From assembly GCA_013368445.1 (NCBI GenBank), contig JAACJO010000013.1:620001-684000 (forward strand): DNA of 64,000 nt, in the 5' to 3' direction. Below, piece after piece: positions 23,517 to 33,648 of the stretch; positions within the stretch are counted from its first letter, which is position 1; each line of letters begins with the position of its first letter. The DNA comes from Leucocoprinus leucothites (lineage: Eukaryota > Basidiomycota > Agaricomycetes > Agaricales > Agaricaceae). A program made the translations under genes and the position numbers. Under the pieces are notes generated by a model, which did not search any database, was not told the origin of the DNA, and saw nothing but the letters and a program-made list of their open reading frames with translations.

Positions 23517-24116
23517 CGATTCGTCTTGCACTCTCGTTACTAACAGACTCACTGAGCACACCCACCACATTACCATATCCCATCAACCAGCAAATACACC
23601 CAAACATCCCCTCCCTACAAAAAAAACACACAAAAATCAACCTCTAATCAATCCCCACGACAGACTCAAAACCGCGAGGCTCGCCCCACACAGAAAAAAA
23701 TCCCATTTTTTTCTCACTCGCGAGCGGGTTAAGGTCTGAGTATTCCAGTCATTTTCAACGATCGGTCCTAGCAGGATCCCGAGTCTAATCTCCCGACTCG
23801 CACCGGCGTATCAGAAAACCGCATCTTTCTCACCTTTTTCTAATCCCAAAGACCTCGTCCTTGTCTTAACCGATAAGCGACGACGAGGGAAAAAGTCCCT
23901 CTCCTTTGTTGGATGGGGGAGACTTGGGGTGTTCGGAAGGAGCTTGGAATTCGCCGGAATGACTTGGGCTCCTTTATCTATCCTCTACCGTTTTCGCTCT
24001 CTCTTGCAGAGGGTGGAAGGGGGTTGGGGTGATATTTTGGGGTCCTTTAGCTCACTTCGCTGTGCGCCTGTTATTATGAATGACTCTGTCGTTCGTAAGG
24101 TGTAACTCGATTCAGA
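23517..24116. other. Promoter side of the DNAJC17 gene
   Basis: This is C-rich (23580-23700) and then mixed sequence with no coding frame worth calling. It presumably carries the promoter of the J-protein gene. Confidence 0.4.
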
Positions 24117-24347
24117 CTACTCTCTGTCTGTCGTGGGTTTTCGTTCTTTCAACGAAATTTTTTGCTTCTTTTTTCGCATTTGGTTGCGAGGTTTTGGTGG
24201 ATGTGGATGTGTCAAGGGTACGTCGTTGTGCCTGATGACCTCACGAGCTGTCATTGACCGATCTAATAGTTCGTCTATCTCTTCCCCCGTCATTATCGCC
24301 TTGTGTCTTGTACCTCTACCTGCATCATATACATGTATCACCACCAC
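24117..24347 (-). other. Open frame with protein-like composition, unknown
   Basis: A 76-codon frame starts MVVIHVYDAGRGTRHKA and includes TGEEIDELLDRSMTAREVIR before a basic tail. The composition is protein-like and the segment looks helical, but no family is recognised and no exon partner was found. It may be a small gene, a terminal exon or chance. Confidence 0.25.
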
Positions 24348-24772
24348 TATTACCTCCCACTCAATAAAACCTCTCTTCTCCTCTTACACCCGCCGCTCCT
24401 TTCATCACCATCAACCAAGCCGCCCTTGCCCTCACCCTTATCTCTTTCTCCGATACCAGTAGTAGTCCAAGTGACAATCAAACCAGCAAATCAAAACCTC
24501 GTCGACGAAATGGCTATGTTTTTTCTGAATCAATACGAAATCACCGTTTGTCCACTATTAATTATCAGGCCCTGAGTAATTAAACAGCTTGCCATCTGCA
24601 GAAAGCGATAGAAATCTTTCTTGAAGCGCATATATCCACTTCTCAAGCACGCAATCGATGTGCAGAGGAAATCGAGCTTGAAGGCGAGGGGTATGTGATT
24701 TCGTGTAGTGAGTATTGAACGCTTTTTCTGTCTAGCGCGTGTACGCATGCTGATGATGCGGCTCCTATTCTA

Positions 24773-25092
24773 GCGAGAAAACCCTGGTCGTACGGAAAAT
24801 CTCTCTCGATCAACGCAGGCAGTACAGTCATCCATACTGCCAAATATAAATGGACTTTTATCATTCATTGTACCCAATGATTATAATAATATATCAGCCT
24901 TTCCATCCGTCGAACCGTGATCAGAAAAACCCTCCCTGCGCACCCGCAACCGGCGCCACACAACTCTTTACCAACGACGTATCCGACCAACTCCCATCCG
25001 ACGTACTCTGTGTTGGCGTTTCATCGAGGATGTAAGAACCTGGTAAAAAGTTTACTAGCTGCCCATCCGACATATCCCAGGAACACTAAAAA
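24773..25092 (-). pseudogene. Duplicated last-exon fragment of the GH5 endoglucanase
   Basis: About 320 bp align closely with 27021-27312, the last exon and 3' flank of the intact GH5 gene (for example GCGCACCCGCAACCGGCGCC in both). The match stops about three bases beyond the 5' edge of the last exon, so upstream exons are missing. A small insertion (GCAGCTAGTAAAC against GCGGCAGGTAAC) shifts the frame. It cannot make a protein by itself. Confidence 0.9.
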
Positions 25093-25397
25093 TCTGAGCA
25101 AACAGGAGAACACCAATATGTCTGGAAACCTCCATAATGCCACTAGATGAAGCATCCGGCGCTTGGAATTGTCTGCACGATAGCATTTGTAAAGTCACTT
25201 AACAACACATGCCCAATACCAGCTGTATCTCTAACCATTGTTATTCCGCCCGTCATGAAATATTATATTAATGGTGACATAGAGCCACCGGACATTATAA
25301 ATCGCATTAGTTCTAAGCAAGTCTCGTTTATTGTTTCTTAGGGAAGAATTCGTACGCCACGACACCGCCGCTATCCAAGAATACGGTGCCACGGTGC

Positions 25398-26778
25398 CTA
25401 GAGCCTTGGCATAGTACACGCCTCGGAGACATCTGCAGACGACTCATCCTCCCTGTCTAACAGCCTAATAATGTAAGGATAAACTCCCGAGAATGTCACG
25501 ACCCGTGCGCATGCAGCGTGCAGTACAAGGTAGCGTGGGTTGGGCAGGGGTAGCTCATCACACCGAGATGTGAAGGTCACGGTAGCGGTGTGCGGAAGAG
25601 AATTGAGCAGGATTGTGGGATCTGCACGACCGATGATATATTCATTTGGTTCGGACTGGGGATGATGCCGTCGTTAATCGCCTTTCTCATTTTATGCCTG
25701 GTTATATACAAAACATGCTCACGGTTGGCTCAAACCAGACGACAAGTGAGTCAAAGAAGGTATGAATTTCCGTATGCAAAGTCATGATGTTTTCTAGCCG
25801 ATGGTGAGCTGGTCCGGCAAGTTCAGCAGGATCAACTTGACCAAATCGTTCCAAGACGGCCGATAAGGAGGCGACATAGTCGTCCTGACCAAGCGTCAGT
25901 TAATTGATGAAAGGCAGAAAAAATAAAGAGATTCGTACGGCCATTTCACTAGCCTGAGCATCAGGAAAGACAGTTTCAGTCCCTTCAGGCAGGATATGAG
26001 CCGCCTCCGTGACAACACATCTCCCGGACAATCCTGGATGGGCGAGGTCTGCTTGTCGAGCCTCATGAGCCGCCGGAATATACCTAACTGAATCGTAATC
26101 ATAAAACCCGCTGACCATGCAACGAAACTGGTCACGGATCAGAGCCTATCGGATAGTTGAGAACCGGTAACCTGACAATCTGCAGCTAACGTTTATAAAT
26201 CATACGTTTTTCCCCGCAGTGGACTGGTTCGGAGGAGCTTCTTCGAGTAGGCGTTTGAGCGTGTAATCGATGTCGTTCTTGAAAAAGAGTGTAGGCTCTG
26301 ACTCGGATTCCGAGTCCTCATCATCAGACGTGCAACGAGTCTTTCTCGTCCAAAAAAACTAGTAGAGTATGAAGCATTTTGAACGATTCAACTCCCGTCA
26401 CGATATGCCACACGACTTACAGCAATGAGTGGAGTGACCAATATATAGCTTCGCTAAATCGGCTAGACCGGCATCATCGGCGGCAGACATAATTTCCTTC
26501 GAGATGTTCTCTCGTCCCGCATCGTTCGGGGCTTCCATGACCATATAACCTAAAAACCTCGCGCATTCCAATTCAAATAGACCAGATGGAGGGGCAGCTG
26601 GCTGTGTTGTACGGCGTTCGAATTGACGACAGATATCATAGGCATTATACCAGACGGTGGTTGTGGGATAGGGATTCGGGGGAAGAGGGTAGGCTTCTTC
26701 GGCACATGATGATATAGTCTTGGTTGAAGAACTGCTCTGAGAGGTCCATATTTTTCTCCCTATCAATAAAATCCTCAT
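25398..26778 (-). pseudogene. HNH nuclease family gene, copy A (probably broken)
   Basis: It is collinear with the intact copy C (38366-39674). Segments: AYPLPPNPYPTTTVWYNAYD, FLGYMVMEAPNDAGRENIS, KNDIDYTLKRLLEEAPPN, then the HNH_2-like core ALIRDQFRCMVSGFYD ... TEAAHILPEGTE, then LERFGQVDPAELAGPAHHRL and DELPLPNPRYLVLHAACARV. The core resembles fungal HNH_2 proteins (RCxVTG ... AAHIxP). Two lesions show. The region of copy C's start (ATGTGGCAA) has one extra base here, though an upstream ATG at 26778 is in frame. Exon 2 also begins with seven T (26352-26358), which shifts frame by +1 compared with copies B and C. If the T run is a sequencing error, the rest of the gene is readable to TAG at 25398-25400. 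Confidence 0.7.
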
Positions 26779-27144
26779 TGTTCCGTTCTGGAGGTGTCAT
26801 GTATTTATGGTAAAAGGAGTGACTCACACAGGGGTCTCATTTTTTGTATCGCTTTTTTCTTTCCGGCTCCACATATACTATCGTCTAATCACGAGATGAA
26901 ACGAAAAAGTCGATTATGGGTGGAGTGTTTTTATGACCTATCACCACTTACCTGATCCAGGGGATCACGGTCTGTGGTGAAGGTGACAGCAAGAAGGCAC
27001 AGTCTACCGTTATTTTTCGCGAGAAAACCCTGGTCGTACAGAAAGTTCCTCTCGATCAACGCAGGCGATACAATCATTCACTTTACTCAATAAGCATCAT
27101 AATATATCATTCTTTCCATTCTTCAAGCTACTATTCTCGTGCAC

Positions 27145-28523
27145 TTAAAAAAACCCTCTCTGCGCACCCGCAACCGGCGCCACACAACTCTTCACCAACA
27201 ACGTATCCGACCAACTCCCATCCGACGTACTCTGTGTCGGCGTTTCACCGAGGACGTAAGAACCTGGTAAAAAGTTACCTGCCGCCCATCCAACATATCC
27301 CAGGAACACTAGCAACGTGGAACGTCAGCTCTCACGTATAGACAAGAATGGGCAACGACGTACCATCGGAATTAGCAGCTTGATACGCAATTTGCTCGCA
27401 CATAAATTGGACACACGAGTCTGTGTTCCCACCTCCCGTTTCTGTGTTCAAAGCTTGTCTTTTGTTCTCGCGTAACCAGTCTGCGAGAGGTGACCATGCG
27501 TTGTCGATATTGTTTGTTACACATTCGCTGTGCCGGCGTCAAGTAAGTATCACGTTTGATGCTAATTAGCAGAGGCTTGTCAGTGACTCACGCATGAGTT
27601 CCAGAGTTATCTGAATCGAGGTATTTGTGAACGTCGAATATGAGGTTTGTCGTTGACCCGTCGGGGTTGATCACTTTGCTCAACGCTGCTGCGGATCCGT
27701 TAGAGACGAATGTTTCGGCCGAGGTCCAGTTGTTTCCGGGGAGTAGGATGATTTGTGTAGTGGCACTAGATAATAAAGATCAGTTGGTGACTACATACTT
27801 CTTGAGCTCAAGACATACCCGGCATTACGAATGGCGGTTACAGCTGCTTGGACGGATTGTGCCCAACGCTCGATATCTGGGACGTCGTGTGGTTCGTTCA
27901 TACTGGTATGGAAGTGAGTAGGAGGTAGAAGAATAACTCGAGAAGGACGTACATTCCGAATATGATTTTAGATTCGTCTTTGTACTTGGCAGCAATCGTA
28001 GTCCACGTCTCCGCAAACTCTTCATCCGTAGGTCCACCCTGCCCAATAATCTACCAAACAGATCAAGGGTCAACCACCAGCTCCAAAAGGGAATAAAAAG
28101 AAAAACACCCACCCCGCGATCCCACCTCGCATAATTATGTATATCAATAATACACCATGCCCCCGTACTCAAACACGCCTGCACCAAATCATCATATTCA
28201 GCTAAATTAGCATTCACGACGGGCCCTCCCAGCACATTATTCGTCAGGAACTGCCAACCGACGGGAAGTCGAAATATGTTGAAACCATCGTCCTTGACAA
28301 AGTGTTGCATTTGGCCTAGACCGTCTGCACCGTAGTATTTGGTCAGGGGTGGCCATGCTGCGGATGCGGTACAGGAACCGTCGGAGTTGCAGCCAAAGTC
28401 GAAGCCTGCGATGTTGACGCCTGCGAATTTGAGTGATTGGGATTGGCGGGGTGTGTGGGGGGAGGGGAGGGCGGTGGAGATGGAGGCGGAGAGGAGAAGG
28501 GCAGAAAAGATTTTGGGTAACAT
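27145..28523 (-). CDS. GH5 endo-beta-1,4-glucanase, secreted
   Basis: Six exons (28523-28113, 28050-27953, 27902-27819, 27765-27592, 27527-27364, 27308-27145) give 364 aa. The signal peptide is MLPKIFSALLLSASISTALP. The barrel shows FAGVNIAGFDFGC near the start, FNIFRLPVGWQFLTN, WCIIDIHNYARWDRG, the acid/base motif FGIMNEPHDVPD (Glu about 173), LIFDVHKYLDSDNSGTHAEC, and the nucleophile motif ALNTETGGGNTDSC (Glu about 285). This matches GH5 endoglucanases of the EG II type that cut cellulose internally. No CBM1 is fused, so it is a catalytic-domain-only enzyme. A duplicated 3' fragment of this gene lies 2.2 kb downstream, with HNH copy A in between. Confidence 0.93.
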
Positions 28524-29187
28524 GATGTCCGTCAAGGTTTACAGGCTGGTCGTCAGTGTGAGCAGATTTATATGGTTTTCACGTCCTACGCTAACAAACA
28601 TCTCAACGCAATATACCAGGTGTTTCCCGTATTCGCGCACCCCGAAGAGTTTCCGCGTCTGGAGATCCGGCATTCGGCACATGAAGTCATTCCATACAGT
28701 TCTCGTCGAAAGGCGAGTAATTATAGACCCAAGTCGGGAGGAAAGTCACATATAGAGGAGAGGGATGTAAACGGGTAAATGTTCGCAATTTTGTCGGATG
28801 GTGGTCATGGTTTTGTGGGAGTTTGTTTGCTTTGATGGGTAGTTCTCGTGGCAAGCAGTTCGATGTCGGTGTTTGTTATTGAGTGGATGTGCTAAAATTA
28901 GCAGCGCTGAAGCGCTTATTTTGTGGGGTCAGGTCAGGCACTTCGCGTGTTTTGTATCGGTGATTGGAGAGGTTCTGCCGTTTTGTGAAGTCATATGGGA
29001 ATTCTTCAAAATAGCTGTAGTGTGCGTCTCTATCTGATGATTTTCTTGTAAGAGCTGGGAGAACGTTCGGCCTGGGCTGAGGACTTCAAGCGACGGCATG
29101 TCGGCAGGGGCAGTATGAAGTTGTCTATCGCTATTTCTATAGATCGTGCAAAGTATAAGCTGACACATTCACAGACGACATATCCCA
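28524..29187. other. GH5 promoter region
   Basis: Upstream flank of the GH5 gene. Short frames only and no recognised coding feature; 28780-29160 is mixed sequence. Confidence 0.4.
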
Positions 29188-29430
29188 TTATAAAGCCAAC
29201 GCGAACCGACCCGGGTCTTCCACCGGTATGTAGATGTATGCATTAACTCCTAGAAAATGTACAACCCGAGTACAGGTACCATGTAGAGCAAGGTGGCGCC
29301 AGCCAGGCAGTGGTAGGTCATCACCATTCAGTAAAGTGAATACAGCACTGCCACCAGCCTGCGGTATAGCTGGATGAAGAGATTGCCACCGGATACTATC
29401 AAAGCGTCGCTCCACTCGGCCGTCGTTGAC
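29188..29430 (-). pseudogene. HNH family relic, copy D (C-terminal end only)
   Basis: The reverse strand encodes DDLPLPGWRHLALHGTCTRV and VHFLGVNAYIYI, collinear with the last exon of the HNH copies (DELPLPDPRYLALHAACSRV, VTFSGVRHYITELL). Nothing upstream of this exon is recognisable before copy B begins on the opposite strand. It is a diverged fragment. Confidence 0.65.
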
Positions 29431-29594
29431 CTTTCATTGTATCTCTCGTGATTAGGCAATGTGGAGGTGGAACACAAAAAGTGACACAAAAATGAGAATC
29501 ATGTGCGAACTGCCCCCTTTTCCAGAACGGAACAACGGAGGGTTATTGATAGGTAAATATACGAACCTTGAGTAGTTTTTACACCAAGACTCTT

Positions 29595-30875
29595 ATGTGG
29601 CAAGCAACCTACCCTCTTCCCCCGAATCCTTACCCCTCAACCACAGTTTGGTATACTGCCTATGATACGTGTCGTCAATTTGAACTCCGTACGAGACAGC
29701 AAACTATCCCTTCACATGGTCTATCTGAATTAGTATCTGCGAGGTTTTTGGGTTACATGGTCATAGAAGCCCCGAACGACGCGGGACAAGAGAACATCTC
29801 GAGGGAAATAATGTCGGCCGCCGACGATGCTGGTCTGGTCGATTTAGCGAGACTATATATTGGTCATTTTATCCGCTGCTGTAAGTCCGCTGCATAGTAT
29901 AATGGGAATTGAATCGCTTTAAATACTTCATATTCCAGTTTATTAGAAGATAAAGAACCGCTTATCCGATGATGAATACTGGGTCCCCGAGTCAGAGTCT
30001 ACACTTTTTCTCGACAATGACATCGATTACACGCTCAAATATCTGCTCGAAGAAGCTCCCCCGAACCGTTACACTGCACAGAAAAAGGTACTGTTTAGAC
30101 GTTAACTGCAAATTATCAGATTGCCGGTTCTCAACTATCCTGGAACAGGCTCTGATTCGTGATCGGTTCCGTTGCATGGTCACCGGGTTGTATGACTCCG
30201 ATTCAGTTAAGTATATTCCAGAGGCCCAAGAGGCTCAACAAGCAGAAATCGATCATTCAGGATCCTCCGGGGGATACGTCACTTGCACAGAGGTGGTTCA
30301 TATCCTGCCTGAAGGGACTGACTTTGTGGTTCCTGATGCCCGGGCTGGTGAAATAACAGTACGGGTCTCCTCATTTTTACCTTCGTCACTTTAGCTGATT
30401 CTTGTCAGGACGGCTATGCCACCTCTCTGTTGGCCATCCTGGAACAATATGGCCAAGTTGATCCTGCTGAGCTTGCCGGATCAAGGCACCATCGGTTAGA
30501 AAATATCATGACTGTGGGCGTAAGCATTCATACCCTATTTGACTCACTCGACGTTTGGTTTGAGCCAACTGTGAGCATCTTGTACACCATCGTATGGTAA
30601 ATGCTATTAATGGCGGCATTGTTACTAGTCGATACCAAACGAGTACACCGTCGGTCGTATACTTCCCGGACTCATGCTCAACATTCTTCCTCACACGGCT
30701 ACTTTCACGACTTTGTGTGATGAGCTACCTCTGCCTGACTCACGTTACCTCGCACTTCACGCTGCGTGCGCACGGGTTGTACGCTTCTCTGGAGCTCGTC
30801 AGTATATTATCGATCTGTTGGACAACTCCCGGATTTTGGGGAGGATGAGTCGGAGCCTGTGGATGCCTTGACGTG
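29595..30875 (+). pseudogene. HNH family pseudogene, copy B (opposite strand)
   Basis: It starts MWQATYPLPPNPYPSTTVWY and follows copy C through all five exons on the plus strand, including ALIRDRFRCMVTGLYD, TEVVHILPEGTDFV, DPAELAGSRHHRLENIM and DELPLPDSRYLALHAACARV. Two lesions are visible. A TAG at 29944-29946 stands at the start of exon 2, where copy C has TGG (Trp). A 1-bp loss near 30833-30840 shifts the tail (copy C LLDCSGIEEEDE, here LLDNSRILGRM). Splice sites are otherwise conserved. Its 5' flank is shared with copies A and C. Confidence 0.8.
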
Positions 30876-31194
30876 TGTTTTGACCAGACTCTGGATACGT
30901 GATACTGCGTTCACAGGCTCACCAGCAGCTGGGGTATCATGAAGACGAAGCAACAACGGTTAGAGGTACAGCTGTTGTTGGGAATGTTATGTGACTTCAT
31001 AAATGCTATCTGATAGAATTGCTGTAGACAACCCCAAGCGCCCGATGGCTTATTTGATGACGTTATCGAGGAGTACCTTCCAGGCACTGGTATACTCTGG
31101 TAGGATTCAAATTAGCCATTAATAAGACCTATCCCTTGAGTGAGGACTTGTGGATACAATAGGGCTGAGATTTTGTTGATGCGTTCATGAGAGA

Positions 31195-31275
31195 TATTAA
31201 TGGGCGGGCTCGACCAGAAGGAAAAGAAAATCTCGGATCCGAATAAGACAGGGTCCGATTTCATCCTATTATGGT
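31195..31275 (-). repeat. Left arm of a diverged inverted repeat
   Basis: The reverse complement reads AAATCGGACC, CTTATTCGGATCCGAGATTT, TCTTTTCCTTCTGGT and CCCATTAAT in order. The same blocks occur on the plus strand at 33455-33540 (AAATCGG, CCTTATTCGGGACCGAGGTT, TTCTTTTCTTTCTGGTACAT, CCCCATTAATG). Similarity is judged by eye at about 70 percent. Confidence 0.6.
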
Positions 31276-33454
31276 CAAGACAAGGGGTTAGCATCAGTGA
31301 ACTCGGCTGCCATCCGGCCATTCTTTCGGTAAGTTTCTGCCTCGGACTCAAGCGCATCAAGCCTCGGGCGCATCAAGTCCCCCCTTATCCCGCCTCTACC
31401 AATCCTCCAATATAGGATCTCCTGATTTGCGAGATTGCCAAGATCCTGTAAATAAATACATATCTGTACTGAGACCATCACAACGTGATAAGTACTTGAA
31501 AATACGGTATTACAGTTAAAAAGTGATGATATCAATGACACAATGGTAAACTATATCCAGTGTATGGTAAGTTAGACCAGGGCTTCGTTGAATAAGTACC
31601 AAGGATCGTGTAGCAGATACTACATTGTGACTGTGTTGATCTGAGTTTCGGAATGAACCTCCGGTCCCAACAATCAGTGGTTGAAGCTTGTACATGGTGA
31701 TTTTTTCGAAAATGTGAGCAAAAATGCGATGATGACCGACTCGACTCAATGAAAAATACACAGGTTAGGTATATTGTCTTGCATTTCATTTCTTCTCTAG
31801 ATTCTCTCTTGTTCTTGTTTCCTTTGGTAGTGAAGGGAAGGTGGGATAGGTGAGTGCGGATGTGTTTGCGAGCACGACAGCGTCCGTCTGTCGTTGGTTC
31901 TGACCCAAGTAGATAGTTTGATTATTGATTGTTTTTAATGAGATTTTAATTGAAATGATAACTCAGCACTAGTGCGACAATATGAGATGTTGCTGAGGAG
32001 TGAAACGATGATGAGGGCGACCGGTTTGAGTGGGAACGATGTTTAAGAAGCTCCAACTTAGAGCTAAACTGTGTCCGAGAGATGGGGTCAATTTCACTAA
32101 AGAAAAACGGAAATACATCGCAGTATTTAAAGCTACGGTTCTATGAGTATCTACAATACTGCAGCTGACTATAGAGAGCAGGAAGGAGCAGTTTACGAGA
32201 CAATTTGTCGAGATTTTGTAAGGGAAAGGGAATTCTAAGGAATATTAGTGGTGGAGAAGTAGGTGGAGAGAAGGGTCCATGTGGTCGTTTAGACCCACAC
32301 TATTAGACTAGACGATGAAGCGGAGCGGTAGCGAATGTACCGGAGCACGAGTGACGATTTTATTAGATTTTTAGAATGAGAAAGAAAGGAGGAATGGAAA
32401 AGGGAATATAAAACAAACATTAAATATTCGGACTTTTGTCAGTTGGATGACAAGCCCTAACTCGGTTGCGTTGAGGCGTTGGTGCCGAGTGCGAAATATG
32501 CGTAGCGAGTATTAAAAGGAAAGTGTAGAATGGAGAGAGGAAAGGGCCATGTGGAATTGAAAGAGGGAAGGGGAAAGTTGAGGGGGATAGTGGCTGTAAG
32601 CGGCGGCTACTGAGTGTTGAATCTTCAGGGTCGTCTTGATATAGTTGCCGGCTATGTTTGACGATCGGTTTGTTGCCAGGGTAGTGGGATATCGGTTAGT
32701 AGATGAGGAGTTGTCGAAGAGGGAGAGGACTTAATCAGTAGTAGAGAGAGGACGTGTGACGGCGGTGATATGACGTCACGCGACGTCCGATCTCTACAGT
32801 AGCATGGTGTTGTTTTCGTGGGTACATCATGTTTAGTTAGAGTGCAGGACTGTGCTTCGGGAGTGATGTGCCGCCCTTGGTTTTTATTGGCCATTGGGTG
32901 GTCGGCCTGGGAGCGAGAGCGTCACCCACTACTTTAAACACATAAATATTGTATTGTCCTGATATTTTATGTAACAATGAATCAGGTGAAAAGTTCACTG
33001 CACATCCTTGGACTATCATACTGTTTGTTTTTATTTCTGAGGTAGTAATATGACTATCATCTCCAATAGTCATGTTTGTAAAACAATATGAAATTAGAGA
33101 AACGGAGAATATGGCTCAACCACTCCAACTTAGGCCTTCTTTAATGGATATTAAGCCTCGGGTGATAGTACACATAAGGAGGGAGTGCTTAGCCAGTAGA
33201 GATAAGAGACGAAGACATAAGGTTTTATTAGATCGATGATACACCTACGTGGCTTTTACAGTTTGTATTAGCTGCATTTGGAATGGGCGACCATCATCAC
33301 TGGTCCCGTTGACTACATACAATGCTAAAAAACTTTTATTATTACGCACTCGACACAGTGGACACAAGGTACCTCCAGGGTGCGGTGGGCGCGGGAAGAT
33401 GGCGGTATAGGGTGCTCCGGGCTGGTGGTCTGCTCCACCGCCCGGGAGGCCGTC

Positions 33455-33540
33455 AAATCGGTTTCTTAACCAGCCGGGCCTTATTCGGGACCGAGGTTTT
33501 CTTTTCTTTCTGGTACATCCCCATTAATGGGATCTTATTG
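33455..33540 (+). repeat. Right arm of a diverged inverted repeat
   Basis: Partner of the arm at 31195-31275, about 2.2 kb away in opposite orientation. It ends about 110 bp before the HAM1-like start codon and could therefore contribute to that promoter. Confidence 0.6.
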
Positions 33541-33648
33541 ATTTTTGATCCGGTGTCATACTGAGTATCAGTTATGACGTCACTGGCGGTTCATTCAGAC
33601 TTCCCAGCGCCTTCAGACAACTTGGCCCTCTTCTCCCTCGTCCCAGCT

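Larger units (their letters stand above)
30876..33573. other. 2.7 kb gene-poor region
   Basis: No gene with exon structure or domain was found. 31800-32650 is purine-rich on the plus strand with very few open frames. A pair of related segments in inverted orientation lies at 31195-31275 and 33455-33540 and brackets the middle. A short plus-strand frame at 33322-33564 and a minus frame at 31112-31360 share LFGTEVFFSFW/LFGSEIFFSFW, which suggests pieces of an old repeated element. The promoter of the HAM1-like gene must lie at the right end. Confidence 0.45.

Noticed and set aside
32850..33320. An LTR or retrotransposon body in the gene-poor zone
   Set aside because: No reverse transcriptase, integrase or gag-like frame and no clear terminal repeat with TG...CA ends could be found; only a diverged inverted repeat is supportable.
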